Source: Umezawaea endophytica
Lineage (GTDB): Bacteria > Actinomycetota > Actinomycetes > Mycobacteriales > Pseudonocardiaceae
Direction of reading: 5' to 3'
Assembly: GCF_025061645.1 (NCBI RefSeq)
Contig: NZ_JANYMP010000008.1
Span: 307,943 to 371,942 of the forward strand
DNA length: 64,000 nt
The translations under genes and the position numbers were made by a program. The notes under the pieces were generated by a model that saw only the letters and a program-made list of their open reading frames with translations, had not been told where the DNA came from and ran no database searches. Shown here one piece after another: positions 16,550 through 24,309 of the stretch. The first letter of the stretch is position 1; the number at the start of each line of letters is the position of its first letter.

Positions 16550-16915
16550 GTGCCAGCGGGCGAAGACGACTACGAGGGCGTGGTGTATGCGGATCTTGTT
16601 TTCGGGGATGTGGACTGGTCGCAGGTAGGCGATCATGATCCGGCTCGAAGGTCAGAGCGAAAGGACTCCGCGAAGGAACGGAACGTCCACACGGAGTGGG
16701 CAACCGAAGCATGTCAAGACGAGCGGCGTTGGGTTCGGTCTGCTGGCAGCACTTCAGGGCTAACGGTGAAGGTCACCGGCTACTCGGAGATGGCTGGGTT
16801 CGTCGTGACGGTGGTCGTGGCTCCGAAGCATCATCCACCCCAGGTCGAGTGGTGGGGTGCGACGGCCTGGGCGGCAAAAGCTAGTGAGATTAGGGCTTAT
16901 GAGGAGGGCGGATGA
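16550..16915 (+). CDS. Putative toxin of a type II pair (BrnT-like by arrangement)
   Basis: 121 residues, GTG start with AGGA upstream. Residues 35-120 carry RSERKDSAKERNV, an EWATEA helix and alternating strands (LTVKVTGYSEM, GFVVTVVVAPK), a small alpha/beta fold resembling the toxin side of RHH-paired modules. The toxin-first order and the ATGA overlap with a ribbon-helix-helix gene match BrnTA-type systems. Direct similarity to BrnT is weak by eye, so the assignment rests mainly on arrangement. Confidence 0.55.
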   Translation: MPAGEDDYEGVVYADLVFGDVDWSQVGDHDPARRSERKDSAKERNVHTEWATEACQDERRWVRSAGSTSGLTVKVTGYSEMAGFVVTVVVAPKHHPPQVEWWGATAWAAKASEIRAYEEGG

Positions 16916-17325
16916 GCGAGAGCTTGCGGGACGTGCTGGCGCGGGAAGCCGCCGAGGCCGAGGCACGTGCTGAAGCGGAGGAGCAAGGGGAAGTTGCTCC
17001 TCCGCGTGGTCAAAGAGGGCGAAAGAGGTCGGAAGATCCGTCACAGGTGTACGCGGTGCGCATCCCTGTTTCTCGACTGAAAGAGCTTCGCCAGTTTGCG
17101 GATGGAGTAGGTGAGGCACCGAGTGCACTGATTCGGCGGTGGATTGTTGAGCGCCTAGACGCGATGGCGGCTGAGACTGCCGATGGTGATATGTCTGCTT
17201 CTATCAATGAGTCGGTAGGAGCGCCACTTGAACCTGGGAAGGTCAGATTGGGATCGCCTCGGAGGAAGGTAGTGGAGCGAGAGTCGAAGCCCGATACGGT
17301 TTTGCGGAGGCGAAAGTATGCCTGA
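16912..17325 (+). CDS. Ribbon-helix-helix antitoxin-like protein
   Basis: 137 residues. Residues about 43-80 (QVYAVRIPVSRLKELRQFA then GEAPSALIRRWI) form a clear ribbon-helix-helix DNA-binding unit. The first 40 residues are Ala/Glu/Arg-rich and the last 50 charged and disordered. The start overlaps the upstream stop (ATGA), and the end overlaps the next gene by eight bases, so the pair is transcribed together with the sce7725-like gene. Confidence 0.68.
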   Translation: MSESLRDVLAREAAEAEARAEAEEQGEVAPPRGQRGRKRSEDPSQVYAVRIPVSRLKELRQFADGVGEAPSALIRRWIVERLDAMAAETADGDMSASINESVGAPLEPGKVRLGSPRRKVVERESKPDTVLRRRKYA

Positions 17326-18376
17326 TCCTATTTATGTTCCTGTTTTGAAAGCGCGTCAAGCTGAACTTGCGGCACTCAGTGAGATTCAGCCTGCGACACG
17401 GAAAGCTATTTTGCCCGTCCTTGAGATTGCGCCTTCTGAGGTCGATGACCCTCAAGTGGTAAGCGACGCTGTCGATCGAATCTCTAAAAAGCTTGAGGTT
17501 TGGGGTGGCAATGAGCTGATTGTTGACGCTGGTTTCCTGTCTGCGGGAATCAGGTTGCCCAGCGGGCAGGGGGCGACGATGTACGCAACCGCTAAAGCGC
17601 GCTCTCTTGGTATTGGCGCGATACCCGTTGCTAGGCTTTCTGATGGAGATTCGGCTCGCGCCGATGTTAGAAATCTACAAGTTGAGTACGATTGCGGGGT
17701 TGCAGTGCGGCTCAGCATGGAAGACATGGATGAAGATCCAGAAGAATTGGATTCTTCGATCACTGCTCTTCTTGGTGATGTCAGCGTCCGTCGCGATCAA
17801 GCGGATCTCATCCTGGATCTTGCTTCCGTGCAGGGTGACATTGCGGTTCGCGGTGGATCTCGAATAGTTCTTGACGTACTGCGTGAGCTTGAGAAAGTCG
17901 AACAGTGGCGGAGGGTGATTGTCACTTCCGGAGCGTTTCCGGTCGATCTATCTTCGGTCGTGCCGTGGGTGCAATCTGAATTTCAGCGCTACGACGCTGC
18001 CCTTTGGGATGCGATACGTGGGCGCAGAAGGTTGCCAAGGATTCCCATTTATGGGGACTATTCGGTTGCCTTCCCGCTTCTGGTTAGTGGGCCGCCGTTC
18101 GCTCCTGCGCCACAGTTGCGGTACACCTTGGGAGATCGTTGGCTCTTCCTCAAGGGAAGGAAAAACGATCCTCGCGGAAGCGAACAGTTCTACGAAGTAT
18201 GCGAGCAGGTTGCTATGCACTCCGAGTTTGCTGGGGCTGCACTGGGTACCGCAGACGCTCGAATTGCGAGTCCAAGGGAGCATGGCCCGGGCAATGGCTC
18301 AACCTGGCGCAAAATTGGCACAGTGCATCACTTGGACTTTGTTGTGGGCCGTATCACCACTCTTGGCGAGCCTTGA
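17318..18376 (+). CDS. Beta-protein family (T4 beta-like, sce7725-type)
   Basis: 352 residues. The N-terminus (YVPVLKARQAELAAL, then LPVLEIAPSE) is typical of the phage T4 beta-protein family, annotated in some genomes as sce7725. The rest alternates strands and helices like a TIM-barrel-sized fold. GC is lower than in host genes. It faces an sce7726-type nuclease-like gene, overlapping it by 23 bases at the 3' ends; these two families are named after a neighbouring pair and recur together. A role in defence against phage or plasmids is plausible but unproven. Confidence 0.7.
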   Translation: MPDPIYVPVLKARQAELAALSEIQPATRKAILPVLEIAPSEVDDPQVVSDAVDRISKKLEVWGGNELIVDAGFLSAGIRLPSGQGATMYATAKARSLGIGAIPVARLSDGDSARADVRNLQVEYDCGVAVRLSMEDMDEDPEELDSSITALLGDVSVRRDQADLILDLASVQGDIAVRGGSRIVLDVLRELEKVEQWRRVIVTSGAFPVDLSSVVPWVQSEFQRYDAALWDAIRGRRRLPRIPIYGDYSVAFPLLVSGPPFAPAPQLRYTLGDRWLFLKGRKNDPRGSEQFYEVCEQVAMHSEFAGAALGTADARIASPREHGPGNGSTWRKIGTVHHLDFVVGRITTLGEP

Positions 18377-18911
18377 TAGTATTGCGTACTTCGGTCTGAA
18401 GGATTTTTAAGGGCAACTCTGAAGCCATTGTGTTCCAGAGCTTCCATCGGGTAGCCGTTCGGAGGCCGCTGTGGAGGTCCTGTCGTCGCAATATGCTATA
18501 TGCTTCATCGCGTCGGACTAGTTGAGCGATAGCAAGTGGATCTGGCGAGGGGTTTCCTGTTGTCGGTCGCACAATTATGATTCGCGGGCCTTTTGAGGAA
18601 CCGATTGCTTGCCATATTCCCCACCAGTCAGGGATAAGCATTTTTACTCGCTCAACCGCTTTGTCACCTTCTATTACAGCTACTGCGGTGTCGAGGACAG
18701 CGCTGTAAGATTCTACCTGGGATGCTAGTCGTGAAAAGTTGTCCCGTGAGCTCTTGATCTCGCAGCCTGTCATCTTCCCGTTGATGGCTGCGATGTCCAC
18801 GCGGGTGGCTCCTGCGGCGATGCTCCACTCGCGGCGATAGACCGTGCGACGTCCCCGGTGGTCTCGCCGGAGGCGCTTCTCCACAGCAACGAGGATCTCA
18901 GGCGCCAGCAC
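18354..18911 (-). CDS. sce7726-family protein with PD-(D/E)xK nuclease motif
   Basis: 185 residues from GTG. The segment VDIAAINGKMTGCEIKS gives Asp39, Glu51 and Lys53 in the spacing of a PD-(D/E)xK nuclease core, and the helix after it (SRLASQVESY) fits that fold. The C-terminal half holds an RRDEAYSILRR element. It is convergent with the beta-family gene and overlaps its 3' end, an arrangement that couples the two pieces of DNA but not their promoters. Predicted DNA or RNA cleavage is inference from the motif. Confidence 0.75.
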   Translation of the reverse strand: MLAPEILVAVEKRLRRDHRGRRTVYRREWSIAAGATRVDIAAINGKMTGCEIKSSRDNFSRLASQVESYSAVLDTAVAVIEGDKAVERVKMLIPDWWGIWQAIGSSKGPRIIIVRPTTGNPSPDPLAIAQLVRRDEAYSILRRQDLHSGLRTATRWKLWNTMASELPLKILQTEVRNTIKARQEW

Positions 18912-18967
18912 GCGGGCGAGTGTACCTAGTCTGATCTTCGTTGGCCCAACTAAGTATGGTCAGTTGT

Positions 18968-19534
18968 ATGAGCCTGATCACGGCCTCCAGGGACACTGCT
19001 TGCGCTCGACTTGCGACCGCCCTGCCGCAACGTTGGGCGCATGTCCAAGGTGTCGGACGGCGTGCAGCTGAAGCAGCGCGGCTCTTCTCGTTGGAGGAGG
19101 CAGAGTTGCTCGTTGCCGCAGCATTGCTGCATGACGTCGGGTACGCGCCCGACCTTGCTGTAACAGGGTTTCATCCTGTTGACGGTGCGAACTACTTGCG
19201 AGATCAAGACTTTCCGGCACGACTGTGTGCACTCGTAGCGCATCACTCTTGTGCTTATCGAGAAGCTGAGCTTCGCAATCTGACCGCGGAGATCGCACAG
19301 TGGACAGACGAACAGACGATGCTTCGGGATGCCCTGTGGTGGGCAGATATGACCACCACGCCAGATGGAGGCACAACGAACGTGCACGGTCGGATTGAGG
19401 AGATCCAGGAGCGGTACGGGCCTGAAGACCTCGTTACGTTCTTCATCCGTCAGGCCAAGTCGGAGCTTGTTGCTGCTGCTGAGCGGACAGAGAAGGCACT
19501 GCGCTTGGCGGGGATCGACTACACCGCGAAGTAG
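18968..19534 (+). CDS. HD-domain protein
   Basis: 188 residues from ATG 18968; an in-frame ATG at 18956 is also possible and neither has a clear ribosome site. The HD metal motif is LLHDVGY (His55-Asp56) with His25 (WAHVQGVG) ahead and HHS near residue 91 after it, typical of metal-dependent phosphohydrolases. Proteins of this kind are frequent in actinobacterial integrative elements beside a Nudix gene. The substrate is unknown. The 3' end overlaps the convergent Nudix gene by 16 bases. Confidence 0.75.
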   Translation: MSLITASRDTACARLATALPQRWAHVQGVGRRAAEAARLFSLEEAELLVAAALLHDVGYAPDLAVTGFHPVDGANYLRDQDFPARLCALVAHHSCAYREAELRNLTAEIAQWTDEQTMLRDALWWADMTTTPDGGTTNVHGRIEEIQERYGPEDLVTFFIRQAKSELVAAAERTEKALRLAGIDYTAK

Positions 19535-19992
19535 GAGGTTGAGCGCTCTTCGAACCCGTGCTCGATCCGAAGCTGGATGGAGGGGTGGATGTTGAGTGTG
19601 TTGAGGTCTCCTCGGCTTACCCAGTGGACCTCGATTGACTCGTTGCTAGTCCGCAGCTCGCCACCGATCAGCCGTGCCCGGAAGCAGATGGAGAACTGCT
19701 GCCGCACCTCGCCGTCCGTGTACGCAATGACGTGCGCAGGGTCAGAGTAGATGCCGATGATGTCGACGGGCTCGACGTCGATCCCGGTCTCTTCCTTGAC
19801 CTCGCGAATGACGGTGTGGCCGATGGTCTCGCCGACGTCCTGCGCCCCGCCGGGGATCGAGTACAGGTCGTTGTCAGTCCGCCGGATCATCAACAGTTGT
19901 CCGTGCTCGTCCTGGACGAACGCCGTCACCGCTACGACGATGGTGGTCGCCTTCGGTGCACTCGGGTCGTTGTAGTGATCAGTGCGAGCCAT
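19519..19992 (-). CDS. Nudix hydrolase, Pif-like immunity factor of AICE
   Basis: 157 residues. The Nudix box starts at Gly49 with GGAQDVGETIGHTVIREV and continues KEETGID, with all conserved Gly, Arg and Glu residues present. The pSAM2 protein Pif, which blocks transfer between carrier cells, contains a Nudix domain, and this gene sits in the matching place beside the HTH regulator. Whether it acts in immunity or only as a housecleaning pyrophosphatase cannot be told from sequence. Confidence 0.8.
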   Translation of the reverse strand: MARTDHYNDPSAPKATTIVVAVTAFVQDEHGQLLMIRRTDNDLYSIPGGAQDVGETIGHTVIREVKEETGIDVEPVDIIGIYSDPAHVIAYTDGEVRQQFSICFRARLIGGELRTSNESIEVHWVSRGDLNTLNIHPSIQLRIEHGFEERSTSYFAV

Positions 19993-20001
19993 ACCTACTG
20001 C

Positions 20002-20745
20002 CTACCACTTCGATGGCTTCGCGCCATCCCAGACGCCTTGGAAGCTCTCTGCGTAAGTCTCGAACAGATCCCCACCGGACAGGCGGCGCAGGTGCAGCAC
20101 AGGCGCGTGACCAGCCATGAAGCCGTGCACATGGGTGTTCACCAGCATTTCGTCATCGAAGCGGTAGATCGAGTTGTAGAGAGTGGTCTTGTGGCACCTG
20201 ATCTCGGCGTGGCCGCTGTTTGCCAGCGGCTTGAAGAACGCGAGGGCGTTGCGGACCTTGGCGGCGAGGGTGCCCTTGCCGATGCCTTCTTCCACGCTGC
20301 GGCGGGCTACCTCGCGGCTGGCTGGGTCGCCCAGCAGTAGGCGGATCTTGACGCCTTCCTCTGCCTTCTGGCGCATGGTGCGGATCAAGGCCGGGTTGTC
20401 CGTGAGGAACATTCCTGAGTAGACCAGGACTGAGACGTTGAGCCTGGCCTGGCTGAGCAGGTGTGCCCAGACGTCTTGGTTGATCGAGTGCCGGTGTGCG
20501 TAGACCTGCACCACCTCGGACTCGTTGATCTCCTTCTTGGTGTCTGGCGCGACGGCGTCCGGCCACAAGTAGGTCTCCGTCTCCCTCACGAGGGACGCGA
20601 TGGCGTGCCGGTGGCGCGGGTAAGGGGTCCTGTCCCTGGTGACCCAGCGTTCGACCGTCTTGGGGTCCACGCCGGTGGCTTTGGCCACGTGGTCGAAGTC
20701 CAAACCGTTGCGCAGCAACGAATCCCGTAGGCGTTGGTTCGGCAT
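20002..20745 (-). CDS. HTH regulator fused to a phospholipase-D-like domain
   Basis: 247 residues from ATG 20745, chosen because GAAGGGG stands five bases upstream; the GTG at 20751 overlaps that site. Residues about 1-55 form an XRE-like helix-turn-helix (GVDPKTVERWVTRDRTPYPR). Residues 75-245 resemble a PLD-type fold (VSVLVYSGMFLTDNP, VKIRLLLGDP, EIRCHKTTLYNS) with a partial HxK-like motif. It is divergent from pra across a region with repeated GACGTC sites, so it is probably the element's main repressor, in the position of pSAM2 KorSA. A catalytic or ligand-sensing role for the PLD part is open. Confidence 0.7.
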   Translation of the reverse strand: MPNQRLRDSLLRNGLDFDHVAKATGVDPKTVERWVTRDRTPYPRHRHAIASLVRETETYLWPDAVAPDTKKEINESEVVQVYAHRHSINQDVWAHLLSQARLNVSVLVYSGMFLTDNPALIRTMRQKAEEGVKIRLLLGDPASREVARRSVEEGIGKGTLAAKVRNALAFFKPLANSGHAEIRCHKTTLYNSIYRFDDEMLVNTHVHGFMAGHAPVLHLRRLSGGDLFETYAESFQGVWDGAKPSKW

Positions 20746-20769
20746 GGCCACCCCTTCGTGACAGTTTGG

Positions 20770-20865
20770 GACGTCTTCAAGGTAGCAAGGACGTCTGTAG
20801 TTGTCCTGCTATGCGGTGCTGACGTCCCTCCAAATGGACGAATGTCATAGGGGTCGAGAACGTCT
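20770..20865. promoter_or_regulatory. Cluster of GACGTC operator-like sites
   Basis: GGACGTCT-type sites occur at 20770, 20790 and, inverted, at 20821, with a weaker AACGTCT at 20860, all between the HTH-PLD gene and pra. The first two are 20 bp apart (two helical turns). This suits an autoregulatory operator that also controls pra. Confidence 0.55.
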
Positions 20866-20905
20866 GACCGCAGGTCAGGCCGACGCGGATGGCAGGAGAC
20901 AGCCG

Positions 20906-21358
20906 ATGGCGATCACAGGTGGGAGCAGGCTTCCGGCGGGGCATGACTTCGTGTTCCCTCGCGGGGCGCTCGTGATGGGTGTGGAGCCCGTGCTCAAGTT
21001 TCAGTCTGCGGATGAGCGGGCTAAGGGGCTGCCGGTCGAGCAGGAGAAGGACAAGGAGAACGGGCTCCTGGTGTGGTCGGTGCTGGTCATCGATCAGGCA
21101 GCGGAGCGCAAGACGGACGCCGTGGTCACGGTGAAGATCGCGGCTCCTCATCAGCCGGTGCCGCCGAAGGCGATTCCCGGCACGGATGTGCGGCCGGTGC
21201 TGTTCGAGGGGCTGACGGTTACGCCGTGGATCGATGACAAGGGCTGCCGGGCGGGTGCTGCTGGGGAGCGTCATCGGTGCCGGGCGAAGCTCGGGTACAG
21301 CCTGCGGGCTACCGGGATGAAGCCTGCTGTTGCCAAGAGCGCTGCCAAGGCTGCGTGA
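20906..21358 (+). CDS. pra: Replication/integration/excision activator Pra
   Basis: 150 residues from ATG with AGGAG seven bases upstream. The sequence (GHDFVFPRGALVMGVEPV, VTVKIAAPHQPVPP, LFEGLTVTPW, YSLRATGM) follows the Pra family of pSAM2-like elements. In pSAM2 Pra switches on rep, xis and int. It opens the rightward operon of transfer and replication genes and is divergent from the HTH-PLD regulator. Confidence 0.85.
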   Translation: MAITGGSRLPAGHDFVFPRGALVMGVEPVLKFQSADERAKGLPVEQEKDKENGLLVWSVLVIDQAAERKTDAVVTVKIAAPHQPVPPKAIPGTDVRPVLFEGLTVTPWIDDKGCRAGAAGERHRCRAKLGYSLRATGMKPAVAKSAAKAA

Positions 21359-21361
21359 GTC

Positions 21362-21571
21362 GTGGCGGACTTAGTGCGGGTGCACGTGACCGCGAATCTT
21401 CCCATCCGAGTCGAGCCGATGGTGTTCGCCGACCGCGTGGAGATCCGGCTCGGCAACGCATTCCCGGCGGTTCTGGTCGTGGACCGTGAGGCGCTGCCTC
21501 GGCTGGCTGGCGCGATCAGTGAAGGGCTGGCGGCGTTCGATGCCCCGGCCAAGAAGAAAGGGCTGGGCTGA
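21362..21571 (+). CDS. Small conserved AICE protein, function unknown
   Basis: 69 residues, GTG start four bases after pra. It reads as a beta-rich N-terminus (LPIRVEPMVFADRVEIRLG) with a C-terminal helix (LPRLAGAISEGLAAF) and a Lys-rich end. The length, smooth codon use and TGATG overlap with the next start support a real gene. No family recognised. Confidence 0.6.
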   Translation: MADLVRVHVTANLPIRVEPMVFADRVEIRLGNAFPAVLVVDREALPRLAGAISEGLAAFDAPAKKKGLG

Positions 21572-21828
21572 TGGGGTTCAACGTGACGTGTTCGCCGGGG
21601 CGGGATGCGGCGGCGGGGATGGTTCACATCACCGAGGAACTGCCCGCGTTGGTGATCTACCTCGACCCGGTCAACGTGGCTATCCAGCTCCCGCCGTTCG
21701 CTGGTGGGTCTGAGGTGTTGGCGAAGTTCTGCCGGGAGTTGTCGCGGGAGGCGGGCAAGCTCGCTGATCACCTCGACAGCCGGGAAGGGCGTCATGCGCT
21801 CGTGGAGAACCCGGCGGTGCAGGGATGA
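21571..21828 (+). CDS. Small conserved AICE protein, function unknown
   Basis: 85 residues. Its layout copies the preceding gene: beta-rich start (PALVIYLDPVNVAIQLPPF) then a C-terminal helix (EVLAKFCRELSREAGKLADHL). The two may be diverged duplicates. It overlaps the genes on both sides (TGATG and ATGA). Confidence 0.6.
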   Translation: MGFNVTCSPGRDAAAGMVHITEELPALVIYLDPVNVAIQLPPFAGGSEVLAKFCRELSREAGKLADHLDSREGRHALVENPAVQG

Positions 21829-22235
21829 GCGGGGCGGTTGGTCGGCCGCAGCCTCGGCGGGCTGAGTACGACCGGATTGTGGGTGCTCATCTGCGGGCGC
21901 TGCGGAAGGAAGCGGGCGTTCTGCCTGGGGTGATGGTGGAGGAGTTCGGGGTTTCGACCGCATTGATCTCGAAGGTTGAGCGTGGGAGTCGGGGGCTGTC
22001 TTCGCAAGGGTTGGGGATCTACTGCGACGTGCTCGACGTCAGTCCGCTTGATCTGCTCGTGGACGTGGCGGAGCAGTACCGGGCGCAGTGCGACCCGTAT
22101 CAGCCTGCTCGCTATCGGTCGGTCCGTAGCTCGGTGCGGGTGCTTGACGGCCTGGCGCTCTACGCCGATCTGCCTGAGCGGTACTTGCCCGCGGGAGCTT
22201 TGCGGTTGGCGACGTCGGCTCTGAACGGGGTCTGA
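21825..22235 (+). CDS. XRE-family helix-turn-helix regulator
   Basis: 136 residues. Residues about 18-75 form an HTH of the XRE type (RIVGAHLRALRKEAG, VSTALISKVERG). The C-terminal half has no known domain. It lies inside the pra operon, so it may adjust expression of the genes that follow. Confidence 0.75.
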   Translation: MSGAVGRPQPRRAEYDRIVGAHLRALRKEAGVLPGVMVEEFGVSTALISKVERGSRGLSSQGLGIYCDVLDVSPLDLLVDVAEQYRAQCDPYQPARYRSVRSSVRVLDGLALYADLPERYLPAGALRLATSALNGV

Positions 22236-22292
22236 AGCCTGGTCCGGGGTGGGATCGCCTGCCCTGGGCCTCCCATCGAGGGGAGGTGAGTG

Positions 22293-22508
22293 ATGAGGCT
22301 GCTTGAGCGCTTGATGTCGTGTGACCCGGCTGAGCGTCGGATGGCCGAGATGCGGTCGGTGCGGGTGCGGGTCGAGAACAAGCGGTGCTTTGGCAAGTGT
22401 GGGCGGTGCACGTGGATTCGGGCGACCGCCGACTACTGCGGGGACTGTGCGGCCTGGCTGGTTGAGAAGCGTCTTGTGCCTCGGCGGTGTCGCTGGAGGC
22501 GGCGCTAG
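22293..22508 (+). CDS. Small Cys-rich zinc-ribbon-like protein
   Basis: 71 residues from ATG 22293 with GGGAGG six bases before it; the GTG at 22290 is too close to that site. Cysteines in the pattern CFGKCGRC then CGDC suggest a zinc ribbon. The C-terminus is very basic (RRCRWRRR). A nucleic-acid-binding helper of transfer or replication is a guess. Confidence 0.6.
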   Translation: MRLLERLMSCDPAERRMAEMRSVRVRVENKRCFGKCGRCTWIRATADYCGDCAAWLVEKRLVPRRCRWRRR

Positions 22509-22594
22509 AAAGTCCTGTTAGGACAGAGCGTGTGATCTTGTTGGGTCACGCGGTGATGCCGCACGTCTTGTTGCGGCGTAACGAGAACGTAAGA

Positions 22595-22635
22595 CGCAGG
22601 AGCGGAACACGGCTACCAACCTCGCCGCTCCTGCG
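22595..22635. terminator. Hairpin between small AICE genes
   Basis: An 11-bp perfect stem (CGCAGGAGCGG with CCGCTCCTGCG) around a 19-base loop in the 157-base gap between two zinc-ribbon genes. It could be a weak terminator or an origin-related structure; no T-run follows. Confidence 0.4.
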
Positions 22636-22665
22636 CTGTCCACCACGCGTAACGGAGTGAACGAG

Positions 22666-22839
22666 ATGAGCGTAAAGCCTAGGCGTATTGCTGCGCCAGA
22701 GGGGGTCTCGCGGGGCCGGTGTGCGACGTGCAAGCGCTTCGCCCGGTTGCTGCCCGGCCAGACCGAATGTGACTCGTGTGCCGGTGTGTTGGGGCTGGAT
22801 TTCGGCGGCTCTGTTCGGCGGGGCGGTGACGTTCGATGA
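22666..22839 (+). CDS. Small zinc-ribbon-like protein
   Basis: 57 residues from ATG 22666 (GGAG nine bases upstream; the in-frame GTG at 22657 lies on that site). A CATCKRF and CDSC pair gives a four-Cys ribbon. Its end overlaps the following membrane-segment frame (GATGA). Function unknown. Confidence 0.55.
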   Translation: MSVKPRRIAAPEGVSRGRCATCKRFARLLPGQTECDSCAGVLGLDFGGSVRRGGDVR

Positions 22840-23168
22840 GGGGGAGCAAGTGGGTTGATCCGGCTCCGTTCGAGGGCTACCGGCCTAGGGTTCCGTGGTG
22901 GGCTTACCTGCCTGGGTGGACCAAGGTCGTGGCGGCACCGTTCGCGTTGGCGTGGGTAGCGCTGTGGCTGATCGTGCGCCTGGTGCTCGTTGCTGTTCGG
23001 TACCCGGTCACGGTCGTGACGTCGGTGGCGGGCTACTGGATGTACGCGACGTGGGGCCTGTCGCCGTTGGTGCTGGCTCTGCTGTCGTTGATCGCGGGCT
23101 CGTTCATCTGGGCGGGTCTGGATCTGCCCTCGTTTTCTGCGGCACGGCTGGTACCGCGTCCTCACTGA
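22836..23168 (+). pseudogene. N-terminal membrane part of the FtsK-like transfer protein, separated by a frameshift
   Basis: 110 codons with hydrophobic segments near residues 30-55, 55-72 and 76-95. The frame ends 22 bases before the FtsK frame starts. The TTTT run at 23133-23136 would join the two if it held three T: the sequence then reads LPSFLRHGWYRVLTEW straight into VPQWRTV. This is the usual membrane-to-motor layout of actinobacterial TraSA/FtsK transfer proteins. It could be a genuine mutation, a phase-variable tract, a +1 programmed shift or a sequencing error. Confidence 0.6.
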
Positions 23169-23190
23169 ATGGCGGCGGGCCACGATCTAC

Positions 23191-24309
23191 GTGCCGCAGT
23201 GGCGGACCGTGATGCGGTTGTCGGATCTTGCGAAAGACAAGCGGGGCAAGGAGTTCCGGCCTCGGCTGCGTCGTGTGCGGTCCGAGGGATGGCGGGACCG
23301 GGTTCGGGTGCGGATGATTCCGGCGCAGTCTCCGGAGCAGTGGGAAGCGCGGCGGGAGAACCTGGCGCACTCGTTCAACGCCCGGTCCTGTCGAGTGCGG
23401 GTGCTGCGGCCTCGGTTGCTTGAGTTGGACTTCATCCACTCTGACCCGCTGTCTCGTCCGGTGCCCGTACCAGCGCTTTCGGTGGATGAGTCCGCGGTGA
23501 ACCTCAAGAAGATCGTGGTTGGCCGTACGGAGACCGGTCGGGCCTGGACACTGCGGCTGCTCGGCGCTCAGCTCCTCGTCGTGGGCGTGCCCGGTGCGGG
23601 TAAGGGCTCGGTGTTGTGGTCGATCGTGTGGCAGCTCGCGCCTGCCGTTCGTGCTGGGCTGGTGCGCCTGGTGGGCATCGATCCCAAGGGTGGGATGGAG
23701 CTGGGACAGTGCCCGGACGCCTTCGACAAGGTCGTCTACGACAACGGTCCGGACGCGGTCGCGTTGCTGGAGGAGATCGCGGCTGAGGTCAAGGAACGGG
23801 CGGTGCGGTATCGGGGCGTTCGTCGGCTGTGGGCGCGGTCGACGGGGGAGCCCTTCACGGTCCTGATCGTGGATGAGCTGGCCGACTTGATCGCCTACCA
23901 GCCGGACAAGCAGCTGCGGGAGCGCGCTTCGCGGGCCATCCAGACGATCACCTCCCAAGGGCGTGCACCTGGCTATGCGCTCGTGGGCCTGGTCCAAGAC
24001 CCGCGTAAGGAGGTCGTGTCGTTCCGGCACCTGTTCAGCACCCGTGTGGCGCTCCGGCTCGATGAGCCACAGCAGGTGGACATGGTCCTAGGGGATGGCG
24101 TTCGGCAACGGGGTGCGGCGGCTCACGAGATCAGCGAGAACACGCCCGGTGTCGCGTGGCTGAAGACCGATGGACAGAGGGAACCGGAGCGGGCGAGGGC
24201 CTTCCACGTCACCGACGCGGACCTGATCGAGCTGGGCGCGTACTTCACACGGGCCACTGTCCACGACTTCCCCGGCCTGCCTGCCGGTGAAGGGAGCGCG
24301 GCGGCATGA
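23191..24309 (+). CDS. FtsK/SpoIIIE-type DNA translocase, TraSA-like
   Basis: 372 residues from GTG, the first start after the frame change. Walker A GVPGAGKG lies near residue 132, Walker B LIVDELADL near 227, and an FtsK-like ITSQGRAPGYALV follows. In AICEs this protein moves double-stranded DNA between mycelial cells. Without the upstream membrane part the motor would be cytosolic. The end overlaps rep by four bases. Confidence 0.82.
   Translation: MPQWRTVMRLSDLAKDKRGKEFRPRLRRVRSEGWRDRVRVRMIPAQSPEQWEARRENLAHSFNARSCRVRVLRPRLLELDFIHSDPLSRPVPVPALSVDESAVNLKKIVVGRTETGRAWTLRLLGAQLLVVGVPGAGKGSVLWSIVWQLAPAVRAGLVRLVGIDPKGGMELGQCPDAFDKVVYDNGPDAVALLEEIAAEVKERAVRYRGVRRLWARSTGEPFTVLIVDELADLIAYQPDKQLRERASRAIQTITSQGRAPGYALVGLVQDPRKEVVSFRHLFSTRVALRLDEPQQVDMVLGDGVRQRGAAAHEISENTPGVAWLKTDGQREPERARAFHVTDADLIELGAYFTRATVHDFPGLPAGEGSAAA

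Noticed and set aside
23133..23136. Programmed +1 frameshift as the preferred explanation of the split transfer gene
   Set aside because: No rare codon, stop codon or downstream structure typical of +1 sites is seen; a plain one-base insertion in a T-run is simpler.
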